Of a DNA stretch of 36,328 nt, positions 14,875 to 23,899 are shown piece after piece. A program made the translations under genes and the position numbers. Below the pieces are notes generated by a model. It did not search any database and was not told where the DNA came from. It worked only from the letters and a program-made list of their open reading frames with translations. The stretch is from a virus: IMG/VR virus record IMGVR_UViG_3300028581_000115, positions 1 through 36,328 of that record. One strand, given 5' to 3'. Every line of letters begins with the position of its first letter. Position 1 is the first letter of the stretch.

Positions 14875-14935
14875 CGGGCGGGAGAACTTTTAGCTTCTCC
14901 CGATAGCTAGTTACTGTGATTATACACAGCCTGTA
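14875..14935 (-). promoter_or_regulatory. Promoter-like TATAAT with 5' leader hairpin, capsid operon
   Basis: On the minus strand TATAAT (14919-14924) sits in GTGTATAATCAC. It is followed by a leader hairpin with 8-bp arms CGGGAGAA/TTCTCCCG (14879-14902) and then the ribosome site of the 14674..14859 gene. No good -35 box is visible. The box/hairpin/leader order is the same as in the 24-27 kb cassettes. Confidence 0.55.
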
Positions 14936-14945
14936 AATCTATCCA

Positions 14946-15209
14946 CTACTTTTTACATTTCCACCTGACTAGACTAGCCGCTTTACGGGTTGGCTTGCCA
15001 TTTTCATCTTTCATTGGACCAGGGACCCCGGACATACGAGCACAAAACGACTTCTTCCGGGCTCCACCTTCTGGTTGTGGCGCTTTTAAGTTACTACCTG
15101 TAGCTTTGTTGTAAACAGCACGCCCCTTAGCGGTAAGACCAGCTCCTTTGGAGGCAGGCAGTTTTTCACCACGACCAATAGCGAGAGAAGGAGCTTTTTT
15201 GGTTGCCAC
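14946..15209 (-). CDS. Basic protein, DUF6321-like
   Basis: An 87-residue Lys/Arg-rich protein starting at GTG 15209 (AGGA about 11 bases upstream). The blocks LPASKGAGLTAKGRAVYNKATGSNLKAP, RKKSFCARMSGVPGPMKDENG and KAASLVRWKC (given separately) match my memory of DUF6321, a phage-associated family of unknown function. The C-terminal WKCKK and FCARM Cys residues could bind metal. It follows the portal in the head gene cluster and starts 2 bases before the stop of its upstream neighbour. Confidence 0.65.
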   Translation of the reverse strand: MATKKAPSLAIGRGEKLPASKGAGLTAKGRAVYNKATGSNLKAPQPEGGARKKSFCARMSGVPGPMKDENGKPTRKAASLVRWKCKK

Positions 15210-15210
15210 T

Positions 15211-15369
15211 TTAATATAATCCTACTGGCAGGTTTCCGTCACGTTTAAATGTGACTTTACCGCCCCGTTTTTTAATCTTTGCTTCTTGGCTTGAGACAAC
15301 CTTAGAAGGAGCTTGTTCCTTTTTTGCTGCTCTTTCTGCCTGTTTATCTTTGACGAATTTGGTTGCCAT
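15211..15369 (-). CDS. Small basic hypothetical protein overlapping portal
   Basis: A 52-residue frame from ATG 15369 to TAA 15211. It overlaps the 3' end of the portal gene by 26 bases in a different frame. The protein (MATKFVKDKQAERAAKKEQA...KIKKRGGKVTFKRDGNLPVG) is basic, and AAGGAG sits about 6-9 bases before the ATG. It fills the space between portal and the DUF6321-like gene. No family is known. Confidence 0.55.
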   Translation of the reverse strand: MATKFVKDKQAERAAKKEQAPSKVVSSQEAKIKKRGGKVTFKRDGNLPVGLY

Positions 15370-17716
15370 TTTGGGCTCCTTGTTTTTGCATGTTTGCCAT
15401 TAAACGCTCATTTGCAATCTTTTCATTGGATTGAATTTTTTGCAAGTCAATCTGGTCTTGCTTTGCTTTATCAGACTGATCTAGTTGTAAGCGCTGGGTT
15501 TCCACTTGAGTCTTTTGTTGGTCTCTTTGAGCATTTTGTTTAAGCTCTTGCTCTTTAAGCTTGACTAACGGATCGCCTTGATCACCCATCAATTCTTCTT
15601 GAACCTTCTTCACTTCTTTAAGATTCTCTACTACTTTGAGGGCAATCATTGCTTCACGCTGTAAGTCAGATACTAAACGCTCAGGGTCAGTACCATAGCT
15701 CTTAAATATTTCAGCTTCTGTGTCTTCTTCCGCTTTAGTCTTTACATGCTCCAAGATATGCTTTTGCAATTCCACAGCAGCTAGTGGGTTGCTTTGCAAG
15801 ATTGGCGACATACCTTGAATCAAGTGACCCATGATATGTGCATCATGTTGTTGGCCAGCGAACGCTTTAAGTGCCACACCGTCCAACACGTCCGAGTTCT
15901 CAGAAGCTGGGTCCTTTGGCATATCTGGGTTTTGCGGTGTCAAAATAGCGTCAATATGTTTCGTTCCCAATGCTTCATACACTCGACGGTACGCTTCGTA
16001 CATGTTGTGCATTTGTGGAGCGCTCTGAGCGATCTGGAGCTGCGTTTGTGCCAAAGTAATACGTTGGGATGAGGAGAAGATATTGGGATCAGCTACCGGC
16101 TGTACATCAACACTACCATCAAAGTCAGAACGTTTGATCTTGCGAGATGCCCCAGGAACGTCATAGGGGTACTCTTCAGGTAAGCACTCTCCAAATCCTG
16201 CAGCCAGTAATTTAAATTCAAGTTTTTGCGCATAGTGCATCCGTTTATGAATTGCCGACATAATGGTTGCGCCTTTTTCAAGGAGCGCAATAGTTGTGCC
16301 AACTGCAGCGTTTTGGTTGCCATCGCCTACTTGCATATCTGCAATAGAAGCCAGGCGTTTGCCTGCTTCGACACAGAAACCCATTAAGGTAAATAGTGTT
16401 TGGCTTGGCTCTTTGTATGGCAAAGGCAACATGGAAGACTGGAGCTCAGCTCCACCCACATCAATGTCACGCCACTCACCAGGTTGTAGTGGAACGTCAT
16501 CGTTCGCAATACGAGCACCTTTGGCTTTAAAACCAGCAGGTAAGTTAGCCAAAGTACCAGAGTCAATCAATTGACGCATGGCTGAAGTAGCTGTTTTAGT
16601 CAAACCACCAATCAAGTGTACAAAACCAAGGCCATAGGCTCCAGGGCCCTCGATCAACGGGTAATGAACAAACCATTCTTTGCGTTGTTTGACTTCAGAG
16701 TCTTTTTTCCAGTTACGGCGAATACCAACTACTTGGTTGCTGTACTCTTCAATGGTAATAACGTATGGAAGCTTGATTCCCGTCTCTTCGCCGTCTTCGT
16801 CTTTGTCTTCAAAGCCCCTAAGGTCCCATTCAACGTTAAATTCCAACAAAAAGAGCTCTTCGGGATCGCCAGAAGGACTAATTCCCGTTACTTTGTTAAT
16901 AGAATCTTGAATAACATCGGCAGCATTGGAAGAAGAAGGCCGCACATCGATATCTCGATAAAAACCGACTGCCACTAGCTTACGAAACTCATTTACATCC
17001 ATTGGAATACGATGCGTAATGCGTGGGCACTTGCTCATGACGGATGAACCGTTATAAGGGATGAATAAATCGTCAGGAAGGACTAGTTTGCTGACCATTT
17101 TGTCTGTTTGTGGGTCTACATAGACCTTTTTGAACGCAGAACCGCCATATCCAGTAAAAAACAAGAGCTGATCGAACTCGGGGGTGTATTCCACCATCTC
17201 ACAAGTGAGCTCATAGTTCATAAACTCTTTAACACGCTCTGCTTTTGCTAACTTTTCACGGGTTTCCTTGCCTAAAACCTGAGTTTTGACAGGGCCTTCG
17301 GCTGGCATGAGTTCTTTGAACGCTTGTGCCTGGAATTGAATGATGGCTTCAGTCAGCATTGGGTGTGAAGTACCGCAAGCACCCTTAAATGGCCTGGTTC
17401 TCTCTTCATAAGAGAAGCCTAATAGCTCAAGGCCCTTGGAATACTGCTTTTCCCACTCACCACGGGACGCTTTATCAGCATCAAACAATGCTAATAGCTC
17501 AGAAGAGATATATCCCATCTCAGATGGGTCAACTACTTCGGCTAAATTGGCATCAAAAGGTACTTCTTCGTCTTCCTCTTCGCCTAATTCAACAGTAGCA
17601 CCGCCGTCGTCTTCCAAAATGACTTCAATATCCTCACCTTCAGGCCTTTTATTAGCCTCAGGCATCTCGATATCGATTTCTTCTTCGTCTTCGGGGTGGT
17701 ATTTATGAATTGCCAT
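15344..17716 (-). CDS. Portal protein, P22-type
   Basis: A 790-residue protein; P22 gp1 is 725, so the size fits a podovirus portal. The N-terminus is very acidic (1-65). The clip/stem/wing core contains RTRPFKGACGTSHPMLTEAIIQFQAQAFKEL (split here by function as target region), DDLFIPYNG, RITHRIPMDVNEFRKL and GLGFVHLIGGLTKTATSAMRQL. The last about 100 residues form a Gln/Lys coiled coil (QRDQQKTQVETQRLQLDQ), like the P22 barrel. It forms the dodecameric DNA channel, docking TerL and the neck adaptors. It lies 2 bases after the SLT protein gene. Confidence 0.9.
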   Translation of the reverse strand: MAIHKYHPEDEEEIDIEMPEANKRPEGEDIEVILEDDGGATVELGEEEDEEVPFDANLAEVVDPSEMGYISSELLALFDADKASRGEWEKQYSKGLELLGFSYEERTRPFKGACGTSHPMLTEAIIQFQAQAFKELMPAEGPVKTQVLGKETREKLAKAERVKEFMNYELTCEMVEYTPEFDQLLFFTGYGGSAFKKVYVDPQTDKMVSKLVLPDDLFIPYNGSSVMSKCPRITHRIPMDVNEFRKLVAVGFYRDIDVRPSSSNAADVIQDSINKVTGISPSGDPEELFLLEFNVEWDLRGFEDKDEDGEETGIKLPYVITIEEYSNQVVGIRRNWKKDSEVKQRKEWFVHYPLIEGPGAYGLGFVHLIGGLTKTATSAMRQLIDSGTLANLPAGFKAKGARIANDDVPLQPGEWRDIDVGGAELQSSMLPLPYKEPSQTLFTLMGFCVEAGKRLASIADMQVGDGNQNAAVGTTIALLEKGATIMSAIHKRMHYAQKLEFKLLAAGFGECLPEEYPYDVPGASRKIKRSDFDGSVDVQPVADPNIFSSSQRITLAQTQLQIAQSAPQMHNMYEAYRRVYEALGTKHIDAILTPQNPDMPKDPASENSDVLDGVALKAFAGQQHDAHIMGHLIQGMSPILQSNPLAAVELQKHILEHVKTKAEEDTEAEIFKSYGTDPERLVSDLQREAMIALKVVENLKEVKKVQEELMGDQGDPLVKLKEQELKQNAQRDQQKTQVETQRLQLDQSDKAKQDQIDLQKIQSNEKIANERLMANMQKQGAQNGNQIRQR

Positions 17717-17718
17717 GT

Positions 17719-20700
17719 TTATTTATCTCTCCACTGGGGCGGCACAAAGGATGGGCGCTCAGTAATTGTCAAATTCTTGCCAAGTTTAGCGGAATAATCA
17801 TCCAAAAATGCGTTAATTTCTCCAAAATATTTCTCAGGACTGTTGTTCCCAGTGCCTTTTATCTGCGCAATCCGAGTAAATCCTTCTGGGGTTTTATCAA
17901 GCTGAATAGTAACATGAGGCAGACCCTTTTTATCTCGCAGTGAAATAATTTTCATACTGTCTTGGGCTACAGCGTTGCAGTAGTTGGAGCCACCACTACA
18001 GTGACCCATGATATTGCCTTCTAAGGACAAAGCGTCTGGAGTACGGACATCGACCCAAGTGTTTTTCTCCAAAGGTAAGACCTGCTCTGTGCCGTTAAAT
18101 AGCTCTTTACGGCTAAACTTTTCAGGGTTTTTACGAGCCTCGGCCATTTTAACGTGCCATTGCTTAGATTTTACCGCCGCATCAACCACACCCATGTTTT
18201 TAATTTCTGCAGGAGTGCGTGTAAACAAGTAATCCTTTATTTCGCCAATAGGCAACATACGGTTTGTGCCACTAGTAGAACCATAGATAGGCTCACCTTT
18301 AGCTACAGCCTGGCGTACGTGTGGTTGTAAATCCGTTTGATTTAGCAAGCGAAGCAATTTGCCAGACTCGCCCTCAGCGACAATATCCTTAAATCCTTTT
18401 GGACCATACATACCAGGGTAATTTGCCAATTCTTTTGGTTCAAGTCCTACACCTGTGACCATTGTTGTAGACTCATTTGGACTTTGCGCTTTAATGAGTT
18501 TACGAACATCACCTTCCATCTCAAAAGGGTGTTTTCCAAGTTCGTCCAAAATCTTGCGAGAACCTAAAGCTTGAATATTGGTACTTGCATCATAAAGTCT
18601 ACGCATGTCAGTAATTGCTTTTTCGTCTCCTGCACGAGCTCTATCCACTATTCTTGGATCAGCCATGGGCTGCATACGGCCTTCCATAACTGCTTTAAAA
18701 ACAGGATCGTCGGCTGTGCCATATTGATTTTGGTAATAATTGCGCATCTTCTTGTCTAAGAATCCGGCAATTGCTTTACCTTGCTCTGAATTGGTATCAA
18801 TACCTTCGATGCTATTTTTTAACTGTTCGTCAATACGAGTGAGTGGTACGTCGGCAGCGGACGATGCTCCAAGAGATACGCCACCTTTAGGGCGAGAAGC
18901 AAACGCAGGCTCTAGCCCAGTTACTTTTGCTACACCTTGCGCAACTTTAGAGCCACCTTGACCGGTGGCTGCCATACTTAAATCTTCCAGCGCTGCCTTG
19001 GCTGTGCCTTTAACGGCTTTACCTGCAGCGACCATGGCCCGAGGTCCTGCGGTGGGACTAACTACGCCCATGCCCATACGGGTCAGGTTCTCTGTTGTAG
19101 AGCCTGTAGGCTTGTCCATCAACCCTAGTTGACGAGCTTTGTCAATGAGCCACTCGCTACCACCGACGGGCATGTTTTGTGCTAATTTAGTCCCGGTCAT
19201 TGCATCCACACCCTTAAGGCCCATGTTGATTAGATCAACAGGTGAGCCAGCAAGGTCTGCTGGAGCGTATTGAGTAGAACGGCCCACTTCCTTGAGCATT
19301 GCTTTAGCAGAGCCTTTTTCAGGTTCAGGGGCTACTTCGCCACCTTCTGCAAATGGAATAGAGTAACGGGCATTGATTGCATAGTTCTTTTCCCGGCCAG
19401 GCATTGCTTTAATTTCCTTTTGGAAACTAATGTCTAAATTACCCGGTCCTGCTTGAGTATTGTAGCCAACGTCATACATGCCCGGCATTGTCAGAATTTT
19501 TTTGTCAGGGGTTTGCATTGCCATGCCTTGTGCTCCGATGCGCACGTTACCACCGGCTACATCAAAGTTTGTACCAACACGACCGCTTACGGAAGGGGGT
19601 GGTGTTACCCAACCCATGCCTTCTACATACTGAGCGGGTGGTAATTTAAAGTCTAGGTTAACAGGTGGTGTGTATTGTTTTGCTGCTGCTAAGAAGTCGT
19701 CAAATAACTTCTCAGCGTCGCTATCGTGCTCCGACTTTTTCGCTTCTCCGCCTTTTGCCATCAATGCAATAGTAGGAGCGTTAATACCTGCAGAGCCAAA
19801 ACCTGCCAGGTTGTATTGATTGGGATTGTTAGCAGCGTTAATGGCAATGCCTCGCTGCTCAGCGTCTTGCGCTGCAATAGTGTCTGCTTTTTGTTTACGG
19901 GCCATTACAGCGTTAATGGATTCGCTTGGTTGGACTGGGGTTGCTTCTCCAAATCCAGCGGGAGCAGTAGGTGTTGCCATTGTAAAGTCGGCTGGCTTGG
20001 TAGGAACTACTTCTCCAAATTTAACTTCTGTAGGGGCGGTTCGGTCAAATGCCGTGGGAGCCGTAGGCTTAGGAGCGTTGTAAGTTGGCTCTACAGCGGT
20101 AAACGTACCGGGCTTTGCCACGTCTTTAGTAATAATGTCACCAAACCAAGGTACAGCCGGGTTTGTATTTACAAACTCATATCCAGGTAGAAATGCTGTT
20201 GCGTCTCCTGCACTAGTTGCCCTGTAGTAAGTATATCGATTAGGCCCTAACCAACCTGGGCCCCCAGGTGCACCACCATAATAAACTTGTGAGGCCACCG
20301 TACGAACTGGTGCGTTATTGTATGCGTCTACAGTAGCGTTATACGCAGTGCGAGCTTTGTCGTATTCAGCATAGGGGCCTGCTTTAAACGCATCTAACCC
20401 GACGTTATATTGGTCCACTTGCGCTTTGTATGGATCGTATACATCCCTTTGGTATTGATTCAAAGCATTGTTGTAGTCCGTGACATTTTGCTGGTAGCCT
20501 GTATATTCAGGTGACGCATTAAATGCGGCTAACTTGGTGTTGTATGCGTCTACTTGCGCTCTGTAGGGTTCATACTGGTTTTTGTTGTAGTCCGCTAATT
20601 GAGAGTTGTACGCTTCGGCTGCTGTGGCATATTGCTTAACGGGCGCTGAGTTTTGGTAAGCGGCCAGTTTTGTGTTGTAGTCATTGGCTTGTGCGTTGTA

Positions 20701-21492
20701 CTTATTCCAGTTTGCCAGTTGCTCGTCCAGATATTGTCTGTCTTCTTGGCGATAAATGTTTCTTTGGACAGGAACTACAAAGCCACCCTCCGCCATCATT
20801 CTGGGTTTTTGTCCAGCAAACGCATTAGGCGCTTGGACTCCTGCCAACATTGTCTTGGCTTGGCCAAAATCCGCAACGGAATTCTCTTCTTCGGCTTGTG
20901 CTACTGTCTCTTGCGCTTTCTCGAGCTCGTCTTTGTCGCTCATGCCCATGAGAGCCAGGGCAGCGTTGTAACCTGTCCCTAAATTAGGCGCTTCTGATCT
21001 AATAAAGTGTGGAACAGGACTTCTGAACATACTTGGCTTTTCTGAGCCTTGGGCCACGGCCCCTGCTTCCTTAGGCTTGGTCCGGGACATGACTTGCTGC
21101 ATGTACTCCAAAGTATTGGGCGCTTTAGGGTTTTTTGTGTCGCTAATGGCCACGCCTTGCTTGGCTTTTTCCATGGCTTTTGGACCACCATAGTATCCCG
21201 CCGCTACCAGGCCTACGTCTTCGCCTGCTTTTCCAGCCAAGTCCTTGATATATCTTAAGCCTCCGACAGCATTGTCATAGGGGTCTTTAATGTTCCCACC
21301 AGGGTTATATGCTTTAAATGTCCTTGGGACAATTTGCATCTGCCCCACTGCGCCAGCATTGCTGGTCTTGGTGTTTTTGCCTTTGCCAGACTCTTGTTGG
21401 TGAATGGATCGGGCCACGTCTTCTAAACGTGTGCCAGCGATACCTTCGTCTACAAGCGCTTTTTCAAAAGCGGATAACTGATCACGGGCCAT
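17719..21492 (-). CDS. Internal virion protein: SLT transglycosylase fused to PcfJ-like domain
   Basis: A 1257-residue multidomain protein. Residues 20-115 form a lytic transglycosylase domain: catalytic E34 in HQQESGKGKN, GAVGQMQI (47-54), then AAGYYGG. About 245-395 is a repeat region with many YNTKLAAY/YNxxLxxY and PYKAQVDQYN units. About 470-540 has KPTAPTAF/KPADFTMATP repeats. About 610-720 has a beta part. The C-terminus (about 1130-1240) reads LEGNIMGHCSGGSNYCNAV, KIISLRDKKGLPHVTI and IAQIKGTG, the PcfJ-like pattern. It is probably ejected at infection to open the wall, like T7 gp16. Confidence 0.8.
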   Translation of the reverse strand: MARDQLSAFEKALVDEGIAGTRLEDVARSIHQQESGKGKNTKTSNAGAVGQMQIVPRTFKAYNPGGNIKDPYDNAVGGLRYIKDLAGKAGEDVGLVAAGYYGGPKAMEKAKQGVAISDTKNPKAPNTLEYMQQVMSRTKPKEAGAVAQGSEKPSMFRSPVPHFIRSEAPNLGTGYNAALALMGMSDKDELEKAQETVAQAEEENSVADFGQAKTMLAGVQAPNAFAGQKPRMMAEGGFVVPVQRNIYRQEDRQYLDEQLANWNKYNAQANDYNTKLAAYQNSAPVKQYATAAEAYNSQLADYNKNQYEPYRAQVDAYNTKLAAFNASPEYTGYQQNVTDYNNALNQYQRDVYDPYKAQVDQYNVGLDAFKAGPYAEYDKARTAYNATVDAYNNAPVRTVASQVYYGGAPGGPGWLGPNRYTYYRATSAGDATAFLPGYEFVNTNPAVPWFGDIITKDVAKPGTFTAVEPTYNAPKPTAPTAFDRTAPTEVKFGEVVPTKPADFTMATPTAPAGFGEATPVQPSESINAVMARKQKADTIAAQDAEQRGIAINAANNPNQYNLAGFGSAGINAPTIALMAKGGEAKKSEHDSDAEKLFDDFLAAAKQYTPPVNLDFKLPPAQYVEGMGWVTPPPSVSGRVGTNFDVAGGNVRIGAQGMAMQTPDKKILTMPGMYDVGYNTQAGPGNLDISFQKEIKAMPGREKNYAINARYSIPFAEGGEVAPEPEKGSAKAMLKEVGRSTQYAPADLAGSPVDLINMGLKGVDAMTGTKLAQNMPVGGSEWLIDKARQLGLMDKPTGSTTENLTRMGMGVVSPTAGPRAMVAAGKAVKGTAKAALEDLSMAATGQGGSKVAQGVAKVTGLEPAFASRPKGGVSLGASSAADVPLTRIDEQLKNSIEGIDTNSEQGKAIAGFLDKKMRNYYQNQYGTADDPVFKAVMEGRMQPMADPRIVDRARAGDEKAITDMRRLYDASTNIQALGSRKILDELGKHPFEMEGDVRKLIKAQSPNESTTMVTGVGLEPKELANYPGMYGPKGFKDIVAEGESGKLLRLLNQTDLQPHVRQAVAKGEPIYGSTSGTNRMLPIGEIKDYLFTRTPAEIKNMGVVDAAVKSKQWHVKMAEARKNPEKFSRKELFNGTEQVLPLEKNTWVDVRTPDALSLEGNIMGHCSGGSNYCNAVAQDSMKIISLRDKKGLPHVTIQLDKTPEGFTRIAQIKGTGNNSPEKYFGEINAFLDDYSAKLGKNLTITERPSFVPPQWRDK

Positions 21493-21514
21493 TGTCTAAG
21501 GAATCCTGAATAAG

Positions 21515-21555
21515 GGTTTTACCATTATAGGGTCAATAATACTCTGGCACAACAC
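21515..21555 (-). promoter_or_regulatory. Sigma70-like promoter downstream of terL
   Basis: On the minus strand TTGTGC (21547-21552) is followed after 17 bases by TATAAT (21524-21529), an exact -10. It overlaps the last codons and stop of terL and would drive the SLT/portal genes. The leader before ATG 21492 is about 25 bases. Confidence 0.55.
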
Positions 21556-22999
21556 TTCTTCTGTCTTCCTCGTCCTCGAAGTCCGTACCTAGGGAAATGA
21601 AGTTCCCTGCACGGAAACGAGATAAAGCCATGGTCATCGAGTCTACTTGGTCGTCATTTGAGCCATTAGGAAAGGCAGCACACTCCTCGATCATTTCTTG
21701 TGCCCATTCGTCATCCGATGCCCACACCATTCCAGACTCCAATATTGGTGCGATGGCATTGGCTCTCGATACTTTGTCCTGGCCCACTTTTCGCCCACCA
21801 GGGGAATACATGGTTACAGGGATGCCAAGACGACGCAATTCTTGCTGTAGGGGTGTTCCAGTGGCCTTGGCTTCAATGAGCACATTGTCAGGGTTCCAAT
21901 ACTTATACTCTTCAAGAGCGACTCGCTTAAGTTCGGGAAAATCCCAGCGACCTCGGCGTACGCCAAGCAGGATAATATTAGGGCCACTGTCACTATCGGG
22001 CGTAAATACACCCCAAGTACTGATGACAGAGTAGTCGGCTGTTTCTTTTTTAGAGTACGCTGTGTCGTACGATTGGATAATATATTCGCAAGGAGGCGGT
22101 TCGTCATAATCCCACTTTCTCCACCACTCTCTTTTCAGGATTGCTCCGTCATCGTTGGTGGGCTGTTGTTGCCATTGGGCGTTCCATTTTTGAAGGCCAA
22201 TGGACATCTTCACTTTTTCGAGCTCGTCTAACTTCCAGTAGCCAGGCCATAGGGGTTTACCACTAGGCAAGATGGCAGGAAATTCGAGCACTTCCCATTG
22301 ATCAGCTTTAATTTGTGACTGAGCTTTGATCAAGCGCCCAGCAACGTCATCGGTTTTCCACCGGGTGTTAATCAGGATTATTGCGCCACCAGGCTGCAGA
22401 CGTTGGCGTGGTCCAGAGGTATACCAGTCCCACGTATTCTCCATAGCGGTATCGGAGATCGCATCTTGTTCGTCCAAGATGTCATCAAGAATAATAATAT
22501 CACCGCCTCGGCCGGTCATCGCACCGCCCTTACCAATAAAGAACGCCTCACCACCAGCAGAAGTTGACCAACGGCCTGCCGCTTTGGAGTCAGCAGAGAG
22601 CGTTGTTCCTGGGAAAAGGTCCCTGTATCGTTCTTCGTCAACAAGGTTACGAATCATACGACCGAAGCGTTGCGCTAATTCAGCGGTGTGTGAGCCAACA
22701 ATTAGCTTGGATTGTGGCAACTTGCCCATTAAATAGGCAGGGAACAGGTATGACCCCATCTGGGATTTACCATGACGAGGGGGCATTGCAATAATGAGGC
22801 GCTTACATTCGCCAGAGACAACCCTGTCGAACTTCTCAGCGATTAGCTTGTGATGCTCACCGACGAGCATCTCCGGCCAAACGTATTGGCAGAAGTCCAG
22901 GAATCCGGACGTGGCCCGATCGTGGGCCTCGAGTAGCGCTTTACGATATTGGAGCCTTGCTAATTCGGCTTCAACATCTGGCGGAAGAGGTTGACTCAT
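21533..22999 (-). CDS. terL: Terminase large subunit
   Basis: A 488-residue ATPase/nuclease that pumps DNA into the procapsid. Walker A is PPRHGKS (73-79) and Walker B is DIIILDDILDE. The C-terminal RNase H-like nuclease shows its acidic residues in QSYDTAYSKKE, VLIEAKATG and NDDQVDSM. The length is standard. There is no obvious Shine-Dalgarno before ATG 22999; the upstream bases hold palindromes that may be regulatory. TerS is not adjacent but about 5.2 kb upstream. It docks on the portal encoded at 15344..17716. Confidence 0.95.
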   Translation of the reverse strand: MSQPLPPDVEAELARLQYRKALLEAHDRATSGFLDFCQYVWPEMLVGEHHKLIAEKFDRVVSGECKRLIIAMPPRHGKSQMGSYLFPAYLMGKLPQSKLIVGSHTAELAQRFGRMIRNLVDEERYRDLFPGTTLSADSKAAGRWSTSAGGEAFFIGKGGAMTGRGGDIIILDDILDEQDAISDTAMENTWDWYTSGPRQRLQPGGAIILINTRWKTDDVAGRLIKAQSQIKADQWEVLEFPAILPSGKPLWPGYWKLDELEKVKMSIGLQKWNAQWQQQPTNDDGAILKREWWRKWDYDEPPPCEYIIQSYDTAYSKKETADYSVISTWGVFTPDSDSGPNIILLGVRRGRWDFPELKRVALEEYKYWNPDNVLIEAKATGTPLQQELRRLGIPVTMYSPGGRKVGQDKVSRANAIAPILESGMVWASDDEWAQEMIEECAAFPNGSNDDQVDSMTMALSRFRAGNFISLGTDFEDEEDRRSVVPEYY

Positions 23000-23026
23000 G
23001 GGCGCATATTAACACAAGCTTTAATG

Positions 23027-23073
23027 ATACCTATAGGTATTAAAGAGTCCTTTAATTTGATACCTATATGTAT
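23027..23073. promoter_or_regulatory. Paired palindromic operator-like boxes before terL
   Basis: ATACCTATAGGTAT (23027-23040) is a perfect 14-bp palindrome, and ATACCTATATGTAT (23060-23073) is the same box with one change. Their centres are 33 bp apart, about three helical turns. On the minus strand TTGTCA (23077-23082) with TATCAA 17 bases on is a weak promoter candidate overlapping the second box. A dimeric regulator binding both is an inference. Confidence 0.5.
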
Positions 23074-23344
23074 AGTTATTGACAAAATGTATGCATATCC
23101 GCAGGGTTGTTGACATTAAGTTACAAAACAGGCATTTATGCACACAATAGTTGACAAGCTAGAAAACGACAAAATGACTCATAAAATAGTCAGTAAGCGA
23201 CACAATGACTTATTTATGAGTCAATAATAGTTTAAATTTAAACCATTAAATCAACTTACAGTAGATAGGAGTTGCTTTTTAGGCTACTACTGTTGCTTTA
23301 CAATCACCCACTCAAAACTTTACAATCATTTTACTTTTCTTTAC

Positions 23345-23420
23345 AAAAAACCCCGTTCGGGAATATTTTCGGTTTTTTCTACACTTTTTCGTACATTCTT
23401 CCCGTTCGGGAAACTTTTTT
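23345..23420. terminator. Pair of back-to-back hairpin terminators
   Basis: The hairpin CCCCGTTCGGG (23351-23361) is followed on the minus strand by a T6 run (complement of 23345-23350). The hairpin TTCCCGTTCGGGAA (23399-23412) is followed on the plus strand by T6 (23415-23420). Together they could stop transcription entering the region from both sides. The stems are short, so strength is uncertain. Confidence 0.5.
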
Positions 23421-23781
23421 GTTCAATATATTACACAAATTACAGGCTGTAGATTGTTTTTCCCAGTTACAACATTTACTTGGTTATTACTGGGAAATTT
23501 ACTTGGTTATTGCACATTAACATGGTGAGTGTTAGATAGAAAAAAGCGTGTTAAATATTTGATTTAATTGAATTAATTTTGCAAAAATAGGACATTAAAT
23601 GAGCATTGTTTGTCCGATATTTGTATAACTATTTGAGAAAAAATATATACCCCCACCCCAATCCTTTTTAAAAGGTAAGGGGGCCATTTCTGTTTTAGCT
23701 ATAAATGTTTGTCTGAAAATTGGGCTTAGGCTTGAAAAAAGAAAGGGGTGGTTTTTGGTCGGGTGGGGTAAAAGAATATCA

Positions 23782-23897
23782 AAGTGAAATGGAACTAGTT
23801 CCATTTCACTTAGCGTGGCGCAGAAACAACAGTCAAGGGATATCCCTTGACTGTCATACGATTGTATGATACGCAAGAGAGGGGCAAGCCCCTCTCT
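23782..23897. repeat. Four consecutive perfect hairpins at the 3' end of the small-gene region
   Basis: Perfect inverted repeats are: 23782-23811 (15-bp arms AAGTGAAATGGAACT, no spacer); 23829-23854 (13-bp arms ACAGTCAAGGGAT, no spacer); 23854-23869 (TCATAC/GTATGA with GATT loop); and 23876-23897 (AGAGAGGGGC/GCCCCTCTCT with AA). They start 3 bases after the stop of the 23900..24115 gene and follow one another with little spacing. No T-run follows, so they are not ordinary terminators. Confidence 0.85.
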
Positions 23898-23899
23898 GC

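Larger units (their letters stand above)
23000..23899. other. 900-base non-coding region, candidate origin/packaging/control region
   Basis: No convincing gene on either strand. The region is AT-rich and repeat-rich. It holds two palindromic boxes upstream of terL (23027-23040, 23060-23073), an 11-bp inverted repeat (TGACTCATAAA 23175-23185, TTTATGAGTCA 23213-23223), and two TTCGGG hairpins (23351-23361, 23399-23412). It also holds a 15-bp direct repeat ATTTACTTGGTTATT (23474-23488 and 23497-23511), a G/C-skewed block (23651-23770) and four successive hairpins (23782-23897). The position before terL and the repeat content suit an origin or pac site. Confidence 0.6.

Noticed and set aside
19726-20190. 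154-codon plus-strand frame opposite the SLT/PcfJ-like gene
   Set aside because: Cys/Arg/Ser-rich composition typical of antisense frames; lies inside the strongly supported minus-strand gene.
23272-23520. 82-codon plus-strand frame in the non-coding region
   Set aside because: Low-complexity Leu/Phe translation of AT-rich repeats and hairpins, with no ribosome site.
23595-23876. 93-codon minus-strand frame in the non-coding region
   Set aside because: It reads through the perfect hairpins, has odd composition, no ribosome site and no resemblance to a protein family.
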